Assembly (NCBI GenBank): GCA_032716605.1
Contig: CM064572.1
Coordinates: 44,722,563 to 44,786,562, forward strand
Direction: 5' to 3'
DNA length: 64,000 bases
Source of the DNA: Paralithodes platypus
Taxonomy: Eukaryota > Arthropoda > Malacostraca > Decapoda > Lithodidae
Part shown: piece after piece, positions 44,700-54,733 of the stretch
How positions within the stretch are numbered: position 1 is the stretch's first letter
How the letters are laid out: every line of letters starts with the position of its first letter
Notes under the pieces: model-generated
The model's database searches: none
Told to the model about the DNA's origin: nothing
The model's input: only the letters and a program-made list of their open reading frames with translations
Made by a program: the position numbers and the translations under genes

Positions 44700-45060
44700 A
44701 GAAGGACAAAAATATAGGAAAGACAGACATGGAAGAGTTTGCCTAGGCAGGGAATCAGGAGGAATGAACTGTGTTTAGTACAACAGCGGAAACACCATCC
44801 AGTCCGTACACCTTCTTAGTATTAAGGCCAGAGAGGTCATAAATTACATCCTTAGAAGAAATTATGATATTAGGCATGAATAAGTGAGAGGGGGGTGGAG
44901 AGCGATGAGGAAAACCAGAATCAATGAAGGTTTGAGCGAAGACTTCATCTTGTCAGAGGAAGATATGACTGTGGTGCCGTCAGAGTGTAAAAGAGGAGGA
45001 AAAGAAGAGGAAGTATAATTAATTGTTGAAGAGGATTTTGGCTAGATGCCAGAAAGCTTG
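44700..45060 (-). pseudogene. LINE reverse-transcriptase fragment, heavily decayed
   Basis: The minus strand reads SDGTTVISSSDKM, then after frame changes DLSGLNTKKVYGLDGVSAVV. The latter matches the LSGLNxxKAxGPDGVPxxVL motif at the start of LINE RT domains. Stops and frame changes are frequent. It may belong with the tail fragments at 36220, 46985 and 51190. Confidence 0.6.
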
Positions 45061-45494
45061 GGAATAGCTAGAGTTGGAAAGTTCAGAACATTAATTTTGT
45101 TATTGATACAAAATTTTGTATACCTATCTATCTATATATATATATATATATATATATCTATCTATCTATATACTGTACATATATCACAAGTTTATCCAAG
45201 CGTATAAAGGAGTACATTCAGATTGGAAAGAGTAAACTAAACTTGATATTGCAAAGGAGATTATAAACTGTTATTGCTGAATGTACTCTGTGCGTGTCAT
45301 GGCAGCTAGCCTATATGGTCGCCAGAAAAAATAATGTCTGCACGTTTTCAGTTAACACGATTATTAAATTTTACTTGCATAAAATACAGTTTGTTCTCAT
45401 TATGATGTAAAGATGCCTTATGTTCCTTATGTTCAGACAAGGGTGTGAAAACGATATTATGAATTTGATTTTGTCCTTCATTTAGGTATTGTAA

Positions 45495-45580
45495 GGTAAG
45501 GTGTTGGTGGTGTAATGGTTTAGATGCCTATGTTCTGGGTGTAGTGTCCTGAGTTCTAATTCCGGGAGGACCATATGCTT
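45495..45580 (+). mobile_element. Possible tRNA-derived SINE head
   Basis: TGGTGTAATGG resembles box A and GAGTTCTAATTCC resembles box B, about 45 bases apart. There is only one copy here and no folding support, so this is weak. Confidence 0.35.
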
Positions 45581-45764
45581 TCATTAGTTTATTCAAGATC
45601 ATTGGGGTTTGTAAGTAACGGGGTGTTACTTAATATTGAGCATGGTAGGGGTGCCACGAATCATATGTCGGCACTGATACATATAGTGTTGTAACCCTAG
45701 CTGGTCTCACGTCTCGGGGGTTATGCTATTTTGTTTAATTAGTGTTGCCCTAGGCTGACAAAAT

Positions 45765-46244
45765 CGCCTTTCCAGATTTCCATAAAAAAAAACCACCCAA
45801 ACCCCTTTTAAGTTAAATGTTTAGATGAGTCGATTGAAATATGTCATGACCGAAGGCCAATTTCTTCGAAATCACAGGCACGTTATCGATTGTTCAGAAA
45901 CTAAAACTCGTCTTTTGAATTTGGAAAGGAGTAGTGGCTATTTTTTGGTGATTTATTTATGTATATTTATTTTTTAGTTTCTTCGTTAGACCTCCATTAA
46001 GCTTAAAAAAAACACCCCCTAGATCCCCTCTGTAAATTTTTCGGTAAATAAAAGTCCTGGCTGAAGGCTGGTTCCTCCTAAAATTACAGGTTCGCTATCG
46101 CTCGCTAGGACAAAATCAACATCTTAGTGGCACATAAGGTCTTAAAATCGCCAAACTGATGGAGCGAACGTCTTAAAATAGCAAACTAATGAGGCAAACA
46201 TGAAGGAGCAAGGGGTCCAGTAAAACCAATTACCTCCCCCTTAA
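45765..46244 (+). mobile_element. FB2 MITE pieces, two partial copies in a row
   Basis: FB2 words occur twice: a decayed set at about 45775-45915 (ATGTCATGACCGAAGGCC), then a fuller one from GGAGTAGTGGCTATTTTTTG at 45930. It ends TTACCTCCCCCTTAA at 46244. Confidence 0.65.
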
Positions 46245-46249
46245 CCTGT

Positions 46250-46412
46250 TTAACTCGCAAAGGACTAGAGCAAATGGGTTGTAAATTGCCACACCTACTC
46301 CGTGGCTAACCCTTCCTAAATGGTAGATATAATAGCTCGATTACTCCAGCTGTTTGTGAGTTATAGATGTTAGTGGTCACGATTTTTCGCCTACCTATTA
46401 TGTATAGACAAT
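46250..46412. mobile_element. TA-flanked MITE, truncated copy
   Basis: ACTCGCAAAGGACTAGAGCA, AATGGTAGATATAATAGCTC and TTTTTCGCCTACCTATTATG match the family of 40709 and 61583. The left end is missing beside the FB2 border. Confidence 0.6.
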
Positions 46413-46984
46413 AGTAATCTCAATATTAATTGTCGAATTCCGTTATCATATCTTTTCTAGATGTATTGATGGTTTATTTGCTTCTGTTGTGCTTAATTTC
46501 AGTTATGCCGAATACTTACTAACACACACACACACACAATAACAGGCACAACAACAACAATCATTTCCGGCTTTGATCCACACACACCGCCAATAAATGA
46601 TCCACTAAAATCTGAAAACTGATACAAAAAATGGCTAGAAAAAAAAGGAAAACATTGAAAAAAATACTATTGGAATGGGGAACGTGCCTCAGTCAACTCC
46701 TATCACCATCCTAGATCAATCACGGGCAAAAAAAAAAAAAAAAAAAATCGCTGTCCTGATTCACATTTCCTTCCAGGTATCGGGACCGGCCCGACTCCGT
46801 AACTTCCGGATGAAACGACCCAGAAATCTGTATAACCCCTCCCCTCACCCACACCCCTTAACCCGGTGTCAGAGGAGATCCTTTTGCGGCAATATAGTTT
46901 AGCAATTTTGGCCTTGGCTCTTGAATTTTTAGGTTGCGTCAGACAATATTCATCTAACATAAACACAAAATAAGTGTTTGTATT

Positions 46985-47105
46985 ATTAGTTTTTCTATGT
47001 GGAGGGGAAAGACGAAAGGCAAAACTGCCTGTGACGAGTGCCTCCCCTGAGTTGAAAGAGTGACAGGGCCAAAATCAAGTAATGTTCGAGCCAAAATGTT
47101 TCCAA
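46985..47105 (-). pseudogene. LINE 3' tail fragment (tail type A)
   Basis: CTGTGACGAGTGCCTC, GAGTTGAAAGAGTGACA, GGCCAAAATCAAG and AATGTTCGAGCCAAAATGT match the same words at 36310-36410. The matching region is the end of the LINE coding sequence and its 3' tail. Confidence 0.65.
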
Positions 47106-47184
47106 TACCGGATGAAAACGAGTTGAAAAATATTTCCTGAATATGCTACTAATCGAACATTGTCGGAAAGTTTGCTCCTGTGAC

Positions 47185-48166
47185 TTAAGGGAGGCTGAAC
47201 CCTGCGCTGAGCCCAGACATCAAAATTTCTAATTATTGTGTTCTTGTTCTATAATACTTCTTTCAACATAGGAGAATAGCATAGGAAGGAACAAAAAAAC
47301 ATATCGCATCCATAACCCCCCGGGCCAGGGGTTCGACCTCGACCCCCAAAAAACTATATTTTTTTCTTTCAGCCACCCCAAAAAATGTGTTGTGTCTGTA
47401 GTCTAAAGGGCTGCTGTAAGCAATAGAAATTATCATATGAGGGCATAAACACCCATATGATATCCCGAGGGCCCCCTTGGGGGGGCCACAAAATCATGGA
47501 TTTTGGTAAAAATTCTCTTCAACAAATCAGTGACGCCAACCCCTGACGAAAATTTGTTTAGTTTGCCATAACTCTCGATCTTCTATGTGCGCGCTATGAT
47601 AGAAAACGGAAGCTAAGGAGGACAAACTATTTTCTCTGCCCCAAAATAATTTTGAGTGATGAAAATCTATGAATTTGTGTGGTTTGCTATAATTTGTTTG
47701 CATTTACGAGTGCCACTATATTTTTATGTATTGCTCAAATGCATTCCCCTTCTAAATAGAGTACATAGGGGTACATAGGAACGCCTGTACGTTTAGATAA
47801 ATGCAGATTTGCCGAAAATGTCCGAGTTTTGATCTTTTTGGAGTCAAATCAGCTGTAACCCAAAAATAATAATGTAATATATTTATTTCAACACTTTCTA
47901 TTATTCAATAGGGGTATATTTAAACGCTACATTGTAGGGGATGCTTGTACGCTATGCCATGCAAAAATTGCGGGAAATTTGAACAATTTTGAGTGACTAG
48001 ATGATTTTACGAAAGTGCAATGAAATTTTGTTTTCGCGCACGCACATAGAGATCTGATTTTTTCAGTGAGTCTTAATATTATCATATGTAATAAGATGGT
48101 ATAATGCCAGAAACACTATCTCTTATACAGGCTGACTTGGGGGTGTAAGGTTCAGCCTCCCCTTAT
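47185..48166. mobile_element. ~0.98-kb non-autonomous DNA transposon
   Basis: Left end TTAAGGGAGGCTGAACC. The right end read inverted is ATAAGGGGAGGCTGAACC. The interior contains no ORF of note. TTAA is intact only on the left. One copy only, so borders rest on the inverted repeat. Confidence 0.6.
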
Positions 48167-48550
48167 TTTAGGAGGGATGGGTCTTATATATTTGCTCCTT
48201 TTTATATATATATTTTTTTTTTAGTTTTTTAGTTTCCTCCCTAGACCTCTATCAAACTTAAACAATAAACATCTATTAGATCCCCCTTCTAGATTAATTT
48301 GTAAATTTTTCAGTAGAGAAATTTCCCAGTCCTAGGCTGGTTCTTCAAATATGACAGGCTTACTATCGCTCGCCGGGAAACAATCGACACCTAAAAATGG
48401 ACGAAAGGTCTGAATATTGACAAATAAACGGGGCGAAAATTCTTAAAATCAACAAACTAATTTGGCAAACATCTTAAAATCAGAAAACTAATGGGGCTAA
48501 ACATAAGGAAGAAGGGGGACCAGAAAAACGGTTCATCTCCCATAGCCTTT
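48166..48550 (+). mobile_element. FB2 MITE
   Basis: TTAGGAGGGATGGGTC at the left, TAGACCTCTATCAAACTTA inside, then ATCGACACCTAAAAATGG, and CATCTCCCATAG at the right. The ends are decayed. Confidence 0.65.
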
Positions 48551-48787
48551 ATCACCTTGGCCTCTATCTCCCTTCCCTTCGCTAGCCAACCTATTATTCC
48601 GTGTTTTTATTCCGAGCGAGATGGGGCAGTTCATTAAAACTTCCAATCACTTATGTGTACAGTATAAACAGTGTGTGTTCTTGTAAAAATATAATTATAT
48701 AATAAAATAAATAAATAAATAAATATAAATAAAATAAATGGTACTCATATACAGTTGCTTACAGTAGATCCTCTGGACAAAGGCAAA

Positions 48788-49186
48788 CTAGGCCTGTGTA
48801 TCCAGTTCAGTGCCAGTACTTGCACTGCTGCGGTCGTTCACGGTGTTGGCGGCAGCGGTAGCAGATGCAACATTTTTACTATTCTGTATGTTTGCTTTGT
48901 AATCAAACTTCAAATCTTGTCTTTCCCATGCTTTATCAAGATTACTTTCAAACTTCCTTATTGATTCGGAATCGACTACATACTGGGGCAGTGCGCTCCA
49001 CTCATTTACCACTTTATCACAAAATGAGTTCTTTGCCTTTTCAAGCCTATTACTTTCCTTGTAAATTTTCTTAGAGTGTGCTCTCGTTCTTGTTCCCTCC
49101 CGCATCAAGAAGATACCTTCAAACACATCCTCATCATACTTTCCTGACACTATCTTAAAATATATAGCATGTAAATTGATTAACCC
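48788..49186 (-). pseudogene. CR1/L2-type LINE C-terminal fragment
   Basis: The frame reads YFKIVSGKYDEDVFEGIF, REGTRTRAHSKKIY, KNSFCDKVVNEWSALPQYVV and ESIRKFESNLDKAW. The F(C/S)xxVVNxWNxLPxxVV...SxxxFxxxLDKxW pattern is the conserved LINE polymerase tail. The frame is open for about 130 codons with no stop, so this piece is fairly young. The RT itself is missing. Confidence 0.7.
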
Positions 49187-49385
49187 GGCCCTACTGTACC
49201 GGCGACGTCTTTTTCAGTTTATTGTAGCTATATTTAGACGATTTTGTGGAGTTTAAGAAAGGTCTGTGGTAGTAAAAAGTGTTAAGTGAGGTAGTTCGAA
49301 GCCATGATATTGCTAGAGGTCCTTCCTAAGCTGAACAAAACCGCCTAATAGTTGCCAGAATATGATATGAAGGACCTCCCTGGTA
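49180..49385. mobile_element. ~215-bp CCCTTT MITE, diverged copy
   Basis: TTAACCCGGCCCTACTGTAC then CGGCGACGTC at the left; TTAGACGATTTTG, CTTCCTAAGCTGAACAAAAC and AGTTGCCAGAATATGA inside. The right end runs into an FB2 copy. Confidence 0.6.
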
Positions 49386-49680
49386 ATGGACAGGCTTAGA
49401 AAAACACCCCCTAGACCCCACTTCAAGATAAATTTGTACATTTTTCGATAGAAAAATGTCCAGGCCGAAGGCCGGTTCCTCTTAAAATTACAGGCTTGCT
49501 ATCGCTCGCCAGGAAAAAATCGACACCTAAATGGCACGAAAGGTCTGGAAATTGACAACGAAATGGGGCGAAAGGTATTAAGATCGCCAAACGAGCGGAA
49601 CGAACGTCTTAAATTATGAAAACTAATATGCTAAACATGAGGGAGAAGGAGGTCCTTAAAAAGTGACTACCTGCCCCTTA
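49386..49680 (+). mobile_element. FB2 MITE, left-truncated
   Basis: CTTAGAAAAACACCCCCTAG, ACATTTTTCGATAGAAAAAT, GGCCGAAGGCCGG, ATCGCTCGCCAGG and CTACCTGCCCCTTAA in order, ending in TTAA. Confidence 0.75.
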
Positions 49681-49774
49681 AGAATCTTCTATGTGTATCA
49701 TTGTTATCATTGTTACCACGATTGGCCCCATTATATTTGTCTGTAGATGTAATGTAATGTGTTCTACTATACCC

Positions 49775-49885
49775 TAATCCAAGTAAGTAGGCCCAAACTC
49801 TTAAACATTAACCTCTATAACTCACAAAAGACTAGAGTAATCGAGCCAATATTTCCACCATTTGGGGAGAGTTAGCAAGACATGC
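49775..49885. mobile_element. TA-flanked MITE fragment
   Basis: CCTCTATAACTCACAAAAGA and CGAGCCAATATTTCCACCAT match the TA-MITE centre and one arm. Confidence 0.5.
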
Positions 49886-49954
49886 ATTAAACATTTCCAA
49901 AACATGAACTTGGAACAAATTATTGGGAGATCTGGTTATGTTTAACATCTATAA

Positions 49955-50115
49955 TTATGTTTTTTACACCAACCAACTTCACATATAAACTCAATTAATG
50001 AAATCAACAAATACATGTGGCACTCCGAGGACTCGAACCCAGGAAACTCACATCGAAATTCCACGCACTATGCATTACGCTATCAAGACAGTTAAAGAAA
50101 TATGGGCAAGCCTAC
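49955..50115 (-). mobile_element. tRNA-derived SINE (family 2)
   Basis: The minus strand has TAGCGTAATGCATAGTGCG (box A region), GGGTTCGAGTCCTCGG (box B) and then ACATGTATTTGTTGATTTC. It matches 8480-8625. Confidence 0.6.
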
Positions 50116-50430
50116 GATTTATTATGCAGTTTCGAATCCTGCATATTAATCTGAGCATGTACTATCATACAAAAAAGTATCCTTACTCTCGTGAATGCTG
50201 AGTTTCATAAAGTGGGGTACGATTCGAGCAGTTTCGGTATAGTTGGCAAGCCTGGCTGTCTGAAATGTCACAAAACATCTGTTCCTTATCATATTGTATC
50301 AATCAATACTATACATCGTAATATCAGGAATAATTCCATCAGTGGTATTCTCGTATTTATTTTCACAAAGGCATCACGTGTCACCATTTGATAATACACT
50401 TATATCTAGAGCACCGCTTAGCCCTATAAT

Positions 50431-50672
50431 CCAGGGGGCGGAGCCACAAAACTTTACGACGTCGGTAAGCTAAGATTTCGTTCGGAAACGTTTCTTCATG
50501 GCAAGGATTAAGACTTGGCACTGCTGCGAAATCTCAATACAGGTTCATATTTCAGGAGGAAGAAAATGTTCCACTGCGCTCGAAATGAGCCTGATACACT
50601 TCGGTGAGGTCAGTAATGCAAAGATTCGAACAAGGTCGAAATCGTTAAATGCTTTGTGGATCCGCCCCCTGG
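50431..50672. mobile_element. Short inverted-repeat element, possibly hAT-like
   Basis: CCAGGGGGCGGAGCCACAAA at the left and TTTGTGGATCCGCCCCCTGG at the right are inverted repeats with one mismatch. CAGGG-type ends suggest hAT, but I see no matching 8-bp duplication. Confidence 0.5.
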
Positions 50673-51189
50673 GCTACCAACCCATCCTACGCTCAAACAA
50701 TATTTTCCATATTACTTCGTCCATTGAGTCTAAATGGTGTGTCATTTTAGTAAGGATAATTTTTTGTATGATAGTACATATATTCCAACTGCGCTATGGT
50801 AGCCTAATGTTTAGTTAATGAGAATAATGAGAATATAACTATGATCTTACTCACTTGCCATCATCACAGAAGGGCAAAGACATAAGCACACATTCAAACT
50901 ATTGACAAACCTATAAGAGCATCAAACCCTGTCGTCATTCGCAGCACCTGTCTCAGTTTTAGAATTTGGCAACTGTACTATTGGCCAGAAGTGAGTTGCA
51001 ACAAAGAAACTCGACCCCTGGAGACCTAACTTCATCGGCAGTTTACAAAAGCCAATCTTGCGTCGAGGGAGATGGGGGATTTGCTGGAGTTGGGGGGGAG
51101 GGGGGGGGGGTTGGCTGTTGGAGATATGGGGTTGGGGCTTGTTGGAGATACGGGATGATGGTGGATGTTGGAGATATGGGACTATGGGG

Positions 51190-51310
51190 TTTCTGGCTGT
51201 TGGAATTTTTGTTTCTATATTATATGAACATGGAGACAAAAGGCAAAGTTGTCTGTAACAAGTGGCTCCCCCAATGTTGACAGATTGATAGACCTGCACA
51301 GTTTAGAAAG
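51190..51310 (-). pseudogene. LINE 3' tail fragment (tail type A), diverged
   Basis: GACAAAAGGCAAAGTTGTCT then GTAACAAGTGGCTCCCCC matches the GGCAAA...CTGTGACGAGTGCCTC segment at 36330 and 47020. Confidence 0.45.
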
Positions 51311-51545
51311 AATTTGGTGTGCTTGTTTAGCGTATTGCAATGAATAAGAGGAGAAAGAGTTTGTGAGAGCTAGATGGATTATTCTTTGTGTAGGTGAGAC
51401 ACAAACAAAAACCGTGAGGGAGGTCAGACAACTGAAAAAGGAGTTCCAGCATCTTCTTATGATATGCCTATGAGGCCTCCCCTGGGCATTACCCTGCTTG
51501 ATTGGTATCTACAATCTCCCCGAGATGCTGGGGTTGGGTGGGTGG

Positions 51546-51598
51546 GGGCTAAACATGAGGAAGAAGGGGGACCAGAAAAGCGACCCATCTCCCCTTAA
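51546..51598 (+). mobile_element. FB2 right-end fragment
   Basis: GGGGCTAAACATGAGGAAGA, then GACCCATCTCCCCTTAA, the standard FB2 right terminus. Confidence 0.65.
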
Positions 51599-52053
51599 CG
51601 CAACCTATTCTTCATCTCGCCAGTCTGCTTTGGGGGGTTGAGTAAATACCCACATTTCAGCTTGGTGTAATTATTAATGCCCTGGAAATAGTCTGAGAGA
51701 TTGGGAGATAAGACATGAGCGCTGTCTGTGTGTGACAGAGAAAGAGAGTGAGAGGGAGAGAAAGTGTGTGTGTGTGTGTGTTTGACCGAGAAGGGAGAGG
51801 GAGGGAGGAGGGAAGGAGTAGGGAGGTAAGAAGGAAGAGAGTGAGAGAGATAGAGATAGAGAGATGATCATGATATCTAAGAAGCAGATAATAAATAAGA
51901 GTGAACTATTTGTAAGGAAGAGGTGAGACAGGGATGAGCGGTATAGCTATACTATACTGTAGTGCTAAAGGTCATCATAGAGTTGAATTAATAACTACGA
52001 CATCGGACCCACCAGAGGTTTATATAATATTCATCATATGCCCTACCAGGTTA

Positions 52054-52803
52054 AAGGTCGTTGCACACTGGCGCGAAAGCCCCTCCCGGCGAGTTCCCGA
52101 CTCGAAAATTTCAGCCTGATACGGCGAACCGGCAACATAATCGTGGAGATCGGCAATTAGCCGTGGGTGACTCTCACGGTCCAAGCGACGTATCGGGTCG
52201 ATACGAGATTTTGAGCTGTTCAAAAGTTTGTGGGAATCCCCCGGCAACTGTAAAAAATCGTCTGAGTCTGGTCTCCAGCACGAACTCGCCGTATCACAAT
52301 CGTGTGGTCCATATCAAAGACGTATGGTCCGTATCAAAGCCTTATGGCCCGTATCAAAGCCTTATGGCCCGCATCAATGTCGTCTGGTGCGTAAGCCTGC
52401 CGTGCGGACCGTATCTCTTCCGTGCGGAAAATTGGCAACGGTCGAGTTGGCAACCGCGCGTCTAGCCTCAATCCGGTTGCACATCTCACGGCGTCGATAC
52501 GGTGTTGATGCGATTCTTCTGAGTTGTATCGCAGTCTTTTGGGTCGTATCTTTTCCGTGGACTAGTCGTGCATCCTTCGCACAACTTTTCCTATCTTCTT
52601 CGTAGCATTCTTTTCTCCACCGTATCGGCATCGCTAGAGTCTTATCAAGTCGTGCGGAAGAGATACGGTAGAGATACAACTCTAACGATGCCAGCCATTT
52701 TCGCCGCGATCTCTAGTAAATACGGCAAGACACAGAATTTGTATGTGTCATGGGTGTTCGAGCCAGTCTTGAAGGGGCTGTCCTGTCAGTGTGCAACGAC
52801 CTT
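52054..52803. mobile_element. ~750-bp inverted-repeat element with internal ~20-bp repeats
   Basis: AAGGTCGTTGCACACTG at the left and CAGTGTGCAACGACCTT at the right are perfect 17-bp inverted repeats. Inside, at about 52300-52390, GTATCAAAGCCTTATGGCCC and close variants recur four or five times. GC content and CpG are higher than in the surroundings. I recognise no protein; flanking triplets (TTA, ATA) are not identical. Confidence 0.65.
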
Positions 52804-52809
52804 ATATTT

Positions 52810-53125
52810 ATTTGTTTATATATTTACCTTTCTATTTTTTGTATTTAGTTTCCTTCCTAGACCTCCATCAAGCTTAGAAAAACGCTCCCTAGACCCCCCT
52901 TCCAGATAAATTTGTAATTTCTTGGGTAGAAAAATGTCACGAACGAAGGCCGGTTCCTCTTAAAATTTCAGGATCGCTGTATCGCTCGCCAGGAAAAAAT
53001 CGACACCTAGATGGCACGAAAGATCTTAAAATTGACATAAATGCGGCGATAGATCTCAAAATCGCCCAATGCAACGAACGTCTTAAAAGCTAACAACTGG
53101 TGGGGCTAAAGGTCATCATGGGGTT
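52810..53125 (+). mobile_element. FB2 MITE
   Basis: CCTAGACCTCCATCAAGCTT, CTAGACCCCCCTTCCAGATA, CGCTCGCCAGGAAAAAATCG and CTGGTGGGGCTAAA in order. The right terminus is lost. Confidence 0.7.
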
Positions 53126-53154
53126 AGATTAATCATAACCACGACATCTGACCC

Positions 53155-53215
53155 ATAAGCTGCCAGACCAGTGTTGAGGATAAATGTTGAGGTAAAAAGC
53201 GCTCGTGTGATAAGG
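53155..53215 (+). mobile_element. PIF/Harbinger-like MITE, right-end fragment
   Basis: CATAAGCTGCCAGACCAGTG, TTGAGG and GCGCTCGTGTGATA match the right end of 58883-59094. Confidence 0.6.
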
Positions 53216-53381
53216 TTTTATATAACTAATGTGTAACAATTATATATACAGTACTGCATTTTAATAACCGAATCCAATTAGTTTGATTAACATTTTCCGT
53301 AAAGTCACTTATGTCTTACTCCTGTTGTAAGAGGCATAATTCGTCAAATTTGAAAAATTGCCCATTGTTTGATTAACTCCT

Positions 53382-53768
53382 TTAAGGGGATGGTGGCTAT
53401 TTTTTTGTTTTGTTTTGTATTAATTTATAATTTATATTAATTACTTTTTTTCAGTTTTCTCGCTAGACCTCCATCAAGCTTAGATAAACACCCTCTAGAC
53501 CCCCCTTTAAGATAAATGTGTACACTTTTCCGTAGAAAAATGTATAGGCCAGAGGCCGGTTCCTCTTTAAATTACAGGCTCGTTATCGCTCGCCAGGAAA
53601 TAAATCGACACCTAAGTTATACGAAAGGTCTAAATATTGACATATATATTGGGTGAAAGGTCTTAAAATCGCCAAACTAATGGCGGGAACATCTTAATAT
53701 ATATAAAACTAATGGATCTAAAAATGAAGGAGAAGGGGGGTCAGAAAAGCTAACCATCCCCTCTTTAG
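53382..53768 (+). mobile_element. FB2 MITE, complete
   Basis: TTAAGGGGATGGTGGCTA at the left and TAACCATCCCCTCTTTA at the right are inverted repeats. All FB2 internal words are present. Confidence 0.8.
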
Positions 53769-53799
53769 TCCTTTGAGCTTGTCTCTAACAGTAGAAACA

Positions 53800-54115
53800 T
53801 TAAAGGGGGCAGTGGTTATTTTTTGGTCAATTTATTCATTTGTGTATCTATTTTTTAGTAACCTCGCTAGAATTCCACAAAGCTTTAAAACAAAATGCTA
53901 GGCCGCCCTTCAACATAAATTTGTACATTTGTCGGTATAAATAAACCCCGGCCGAATTTTCTCCTAGAATTACAGGCTCGCTATCTCTCGCCAGGAAAAA
54001 AAATCGACACCTAAATGGCACGAAAGGTCTTCATATTGACAAAGAACTAATGTAACGAACGAACGTCTTAAAATCTCAAAGCTAATGGGACTAAATATGA
54101 GGGAGAAAAAGCAAG
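53800..54115 (+). mobile_element. FB2 MITE, right end decayed
   Basis: TTAAAGGGGGCAGTGGTTAT at the left, then ATCTCTCGCCAGG and ATCGACACCTAAATGGCACG. The right end is not clear. Confidence 0.7.
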
Positions 54116-54134
54116 GGGTTGATTGATATACTTA

Positions 54135-54235
54135 GAAGCCTTATAATTGTTAGAGAGCCTTCCTAAACTGAAAAAAATCGATTAGTAGTAGCCAGAATAA
54201 AATAGAAATGATGTCGACGGTACAGAACGGGGTAA
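54135..54235. mobile_element. ~215-bp CCCTTT MITE, right half
   Basis: CTTCCTAAACTGAAAAAAAT-like text, AGCCAGAATAAAATAGAAAT and GACGGTACAGAACGGGGTAA match the right half of 63464-63678. Confidence 0.5.
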
Positions 54236-54244
54236 TGATATATT

Positions 54245-54560
54245 AGTTTTGATCAGCAACCCGACTAAGGGAGTAAGCCTTATGCAAATCCTTACTGCTC
54301 ACCTAAGTGTGAAACAGTTTGGTGGATCGACTAGACACTGTTGAAAAATAGTGCTGATATATACATAGAGGGCCTCGGAGGCGGACAGACCTTTTAGCTG
54401 AGTCGTCAATCCTGTAAGCTCTTGAATGAACTGGCTCGGGTTGTCTTCCTCACAGGGAACAGGTCCGCTTGGGGGCATTTTGTATACGGCCTCCTTCATA
54501 AATATAGGGGAGTACGCCATCTGGCAATAAATAGATTGGTAGAATTACTTTTATACATTA
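54245..54560 (+). pseudogene. LINE 3'-end fragment (AWGxFV type)
   Basis: The plus strand encodes LARVVFLTGNRSAWGHFVYG and then HKYRGVRHLAINRL. It is the same tail as at 40240-40620 and resembles 7690-7736. It ends in a TAGATTGG-type tail. Confidence 0.6.
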
Positions 54561-54567
54561 CGCTAAA

Positions 54568-54630
54568 GGGTACCAGACCAGTGTTGACAATAAATGTTGA
54601 GAGAAAAGATGTTTGTGTGATGATGCTTTA
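54568..54630 (+). mobile_element. PIF/Harbinger-like MITE, right-end fragment
   Basis: CCAGACCAGTGTTGACAATA and GTTTGTGTGATGATGCTTTA are a decayed version of the right end of 58883-59094. Confidence 0.45.
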
Positions 54631-54634
54631 AATA

Positions 54635-54733
54635 GGGATTTCTGAACCCTCTTCTTCCTAATGTTTAGCTCCATTTCTTTGTAAATTGTATGACCTATTG
54701 TGCCATTTAGGTGTTGATTTTTTCCTGGTGAGT
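54635..54733 (-). mobile_element. FB2 copy, first part, interrupted by solo LTR
   Basis: AACCCTCTTCTTCCTAATGT, TGTGCCATTTAGGTGTTGAT and TTCCTGGTGAG are FB2 in reverse. The sequence stops exactly where the LTR begins. Confidence 0.6.

Noticed and set aside
51058..51258. Gly/Trp-rich frames
   Set aside because: They come from a local G-rich GGAGATATGG-type repeat and have no domain.
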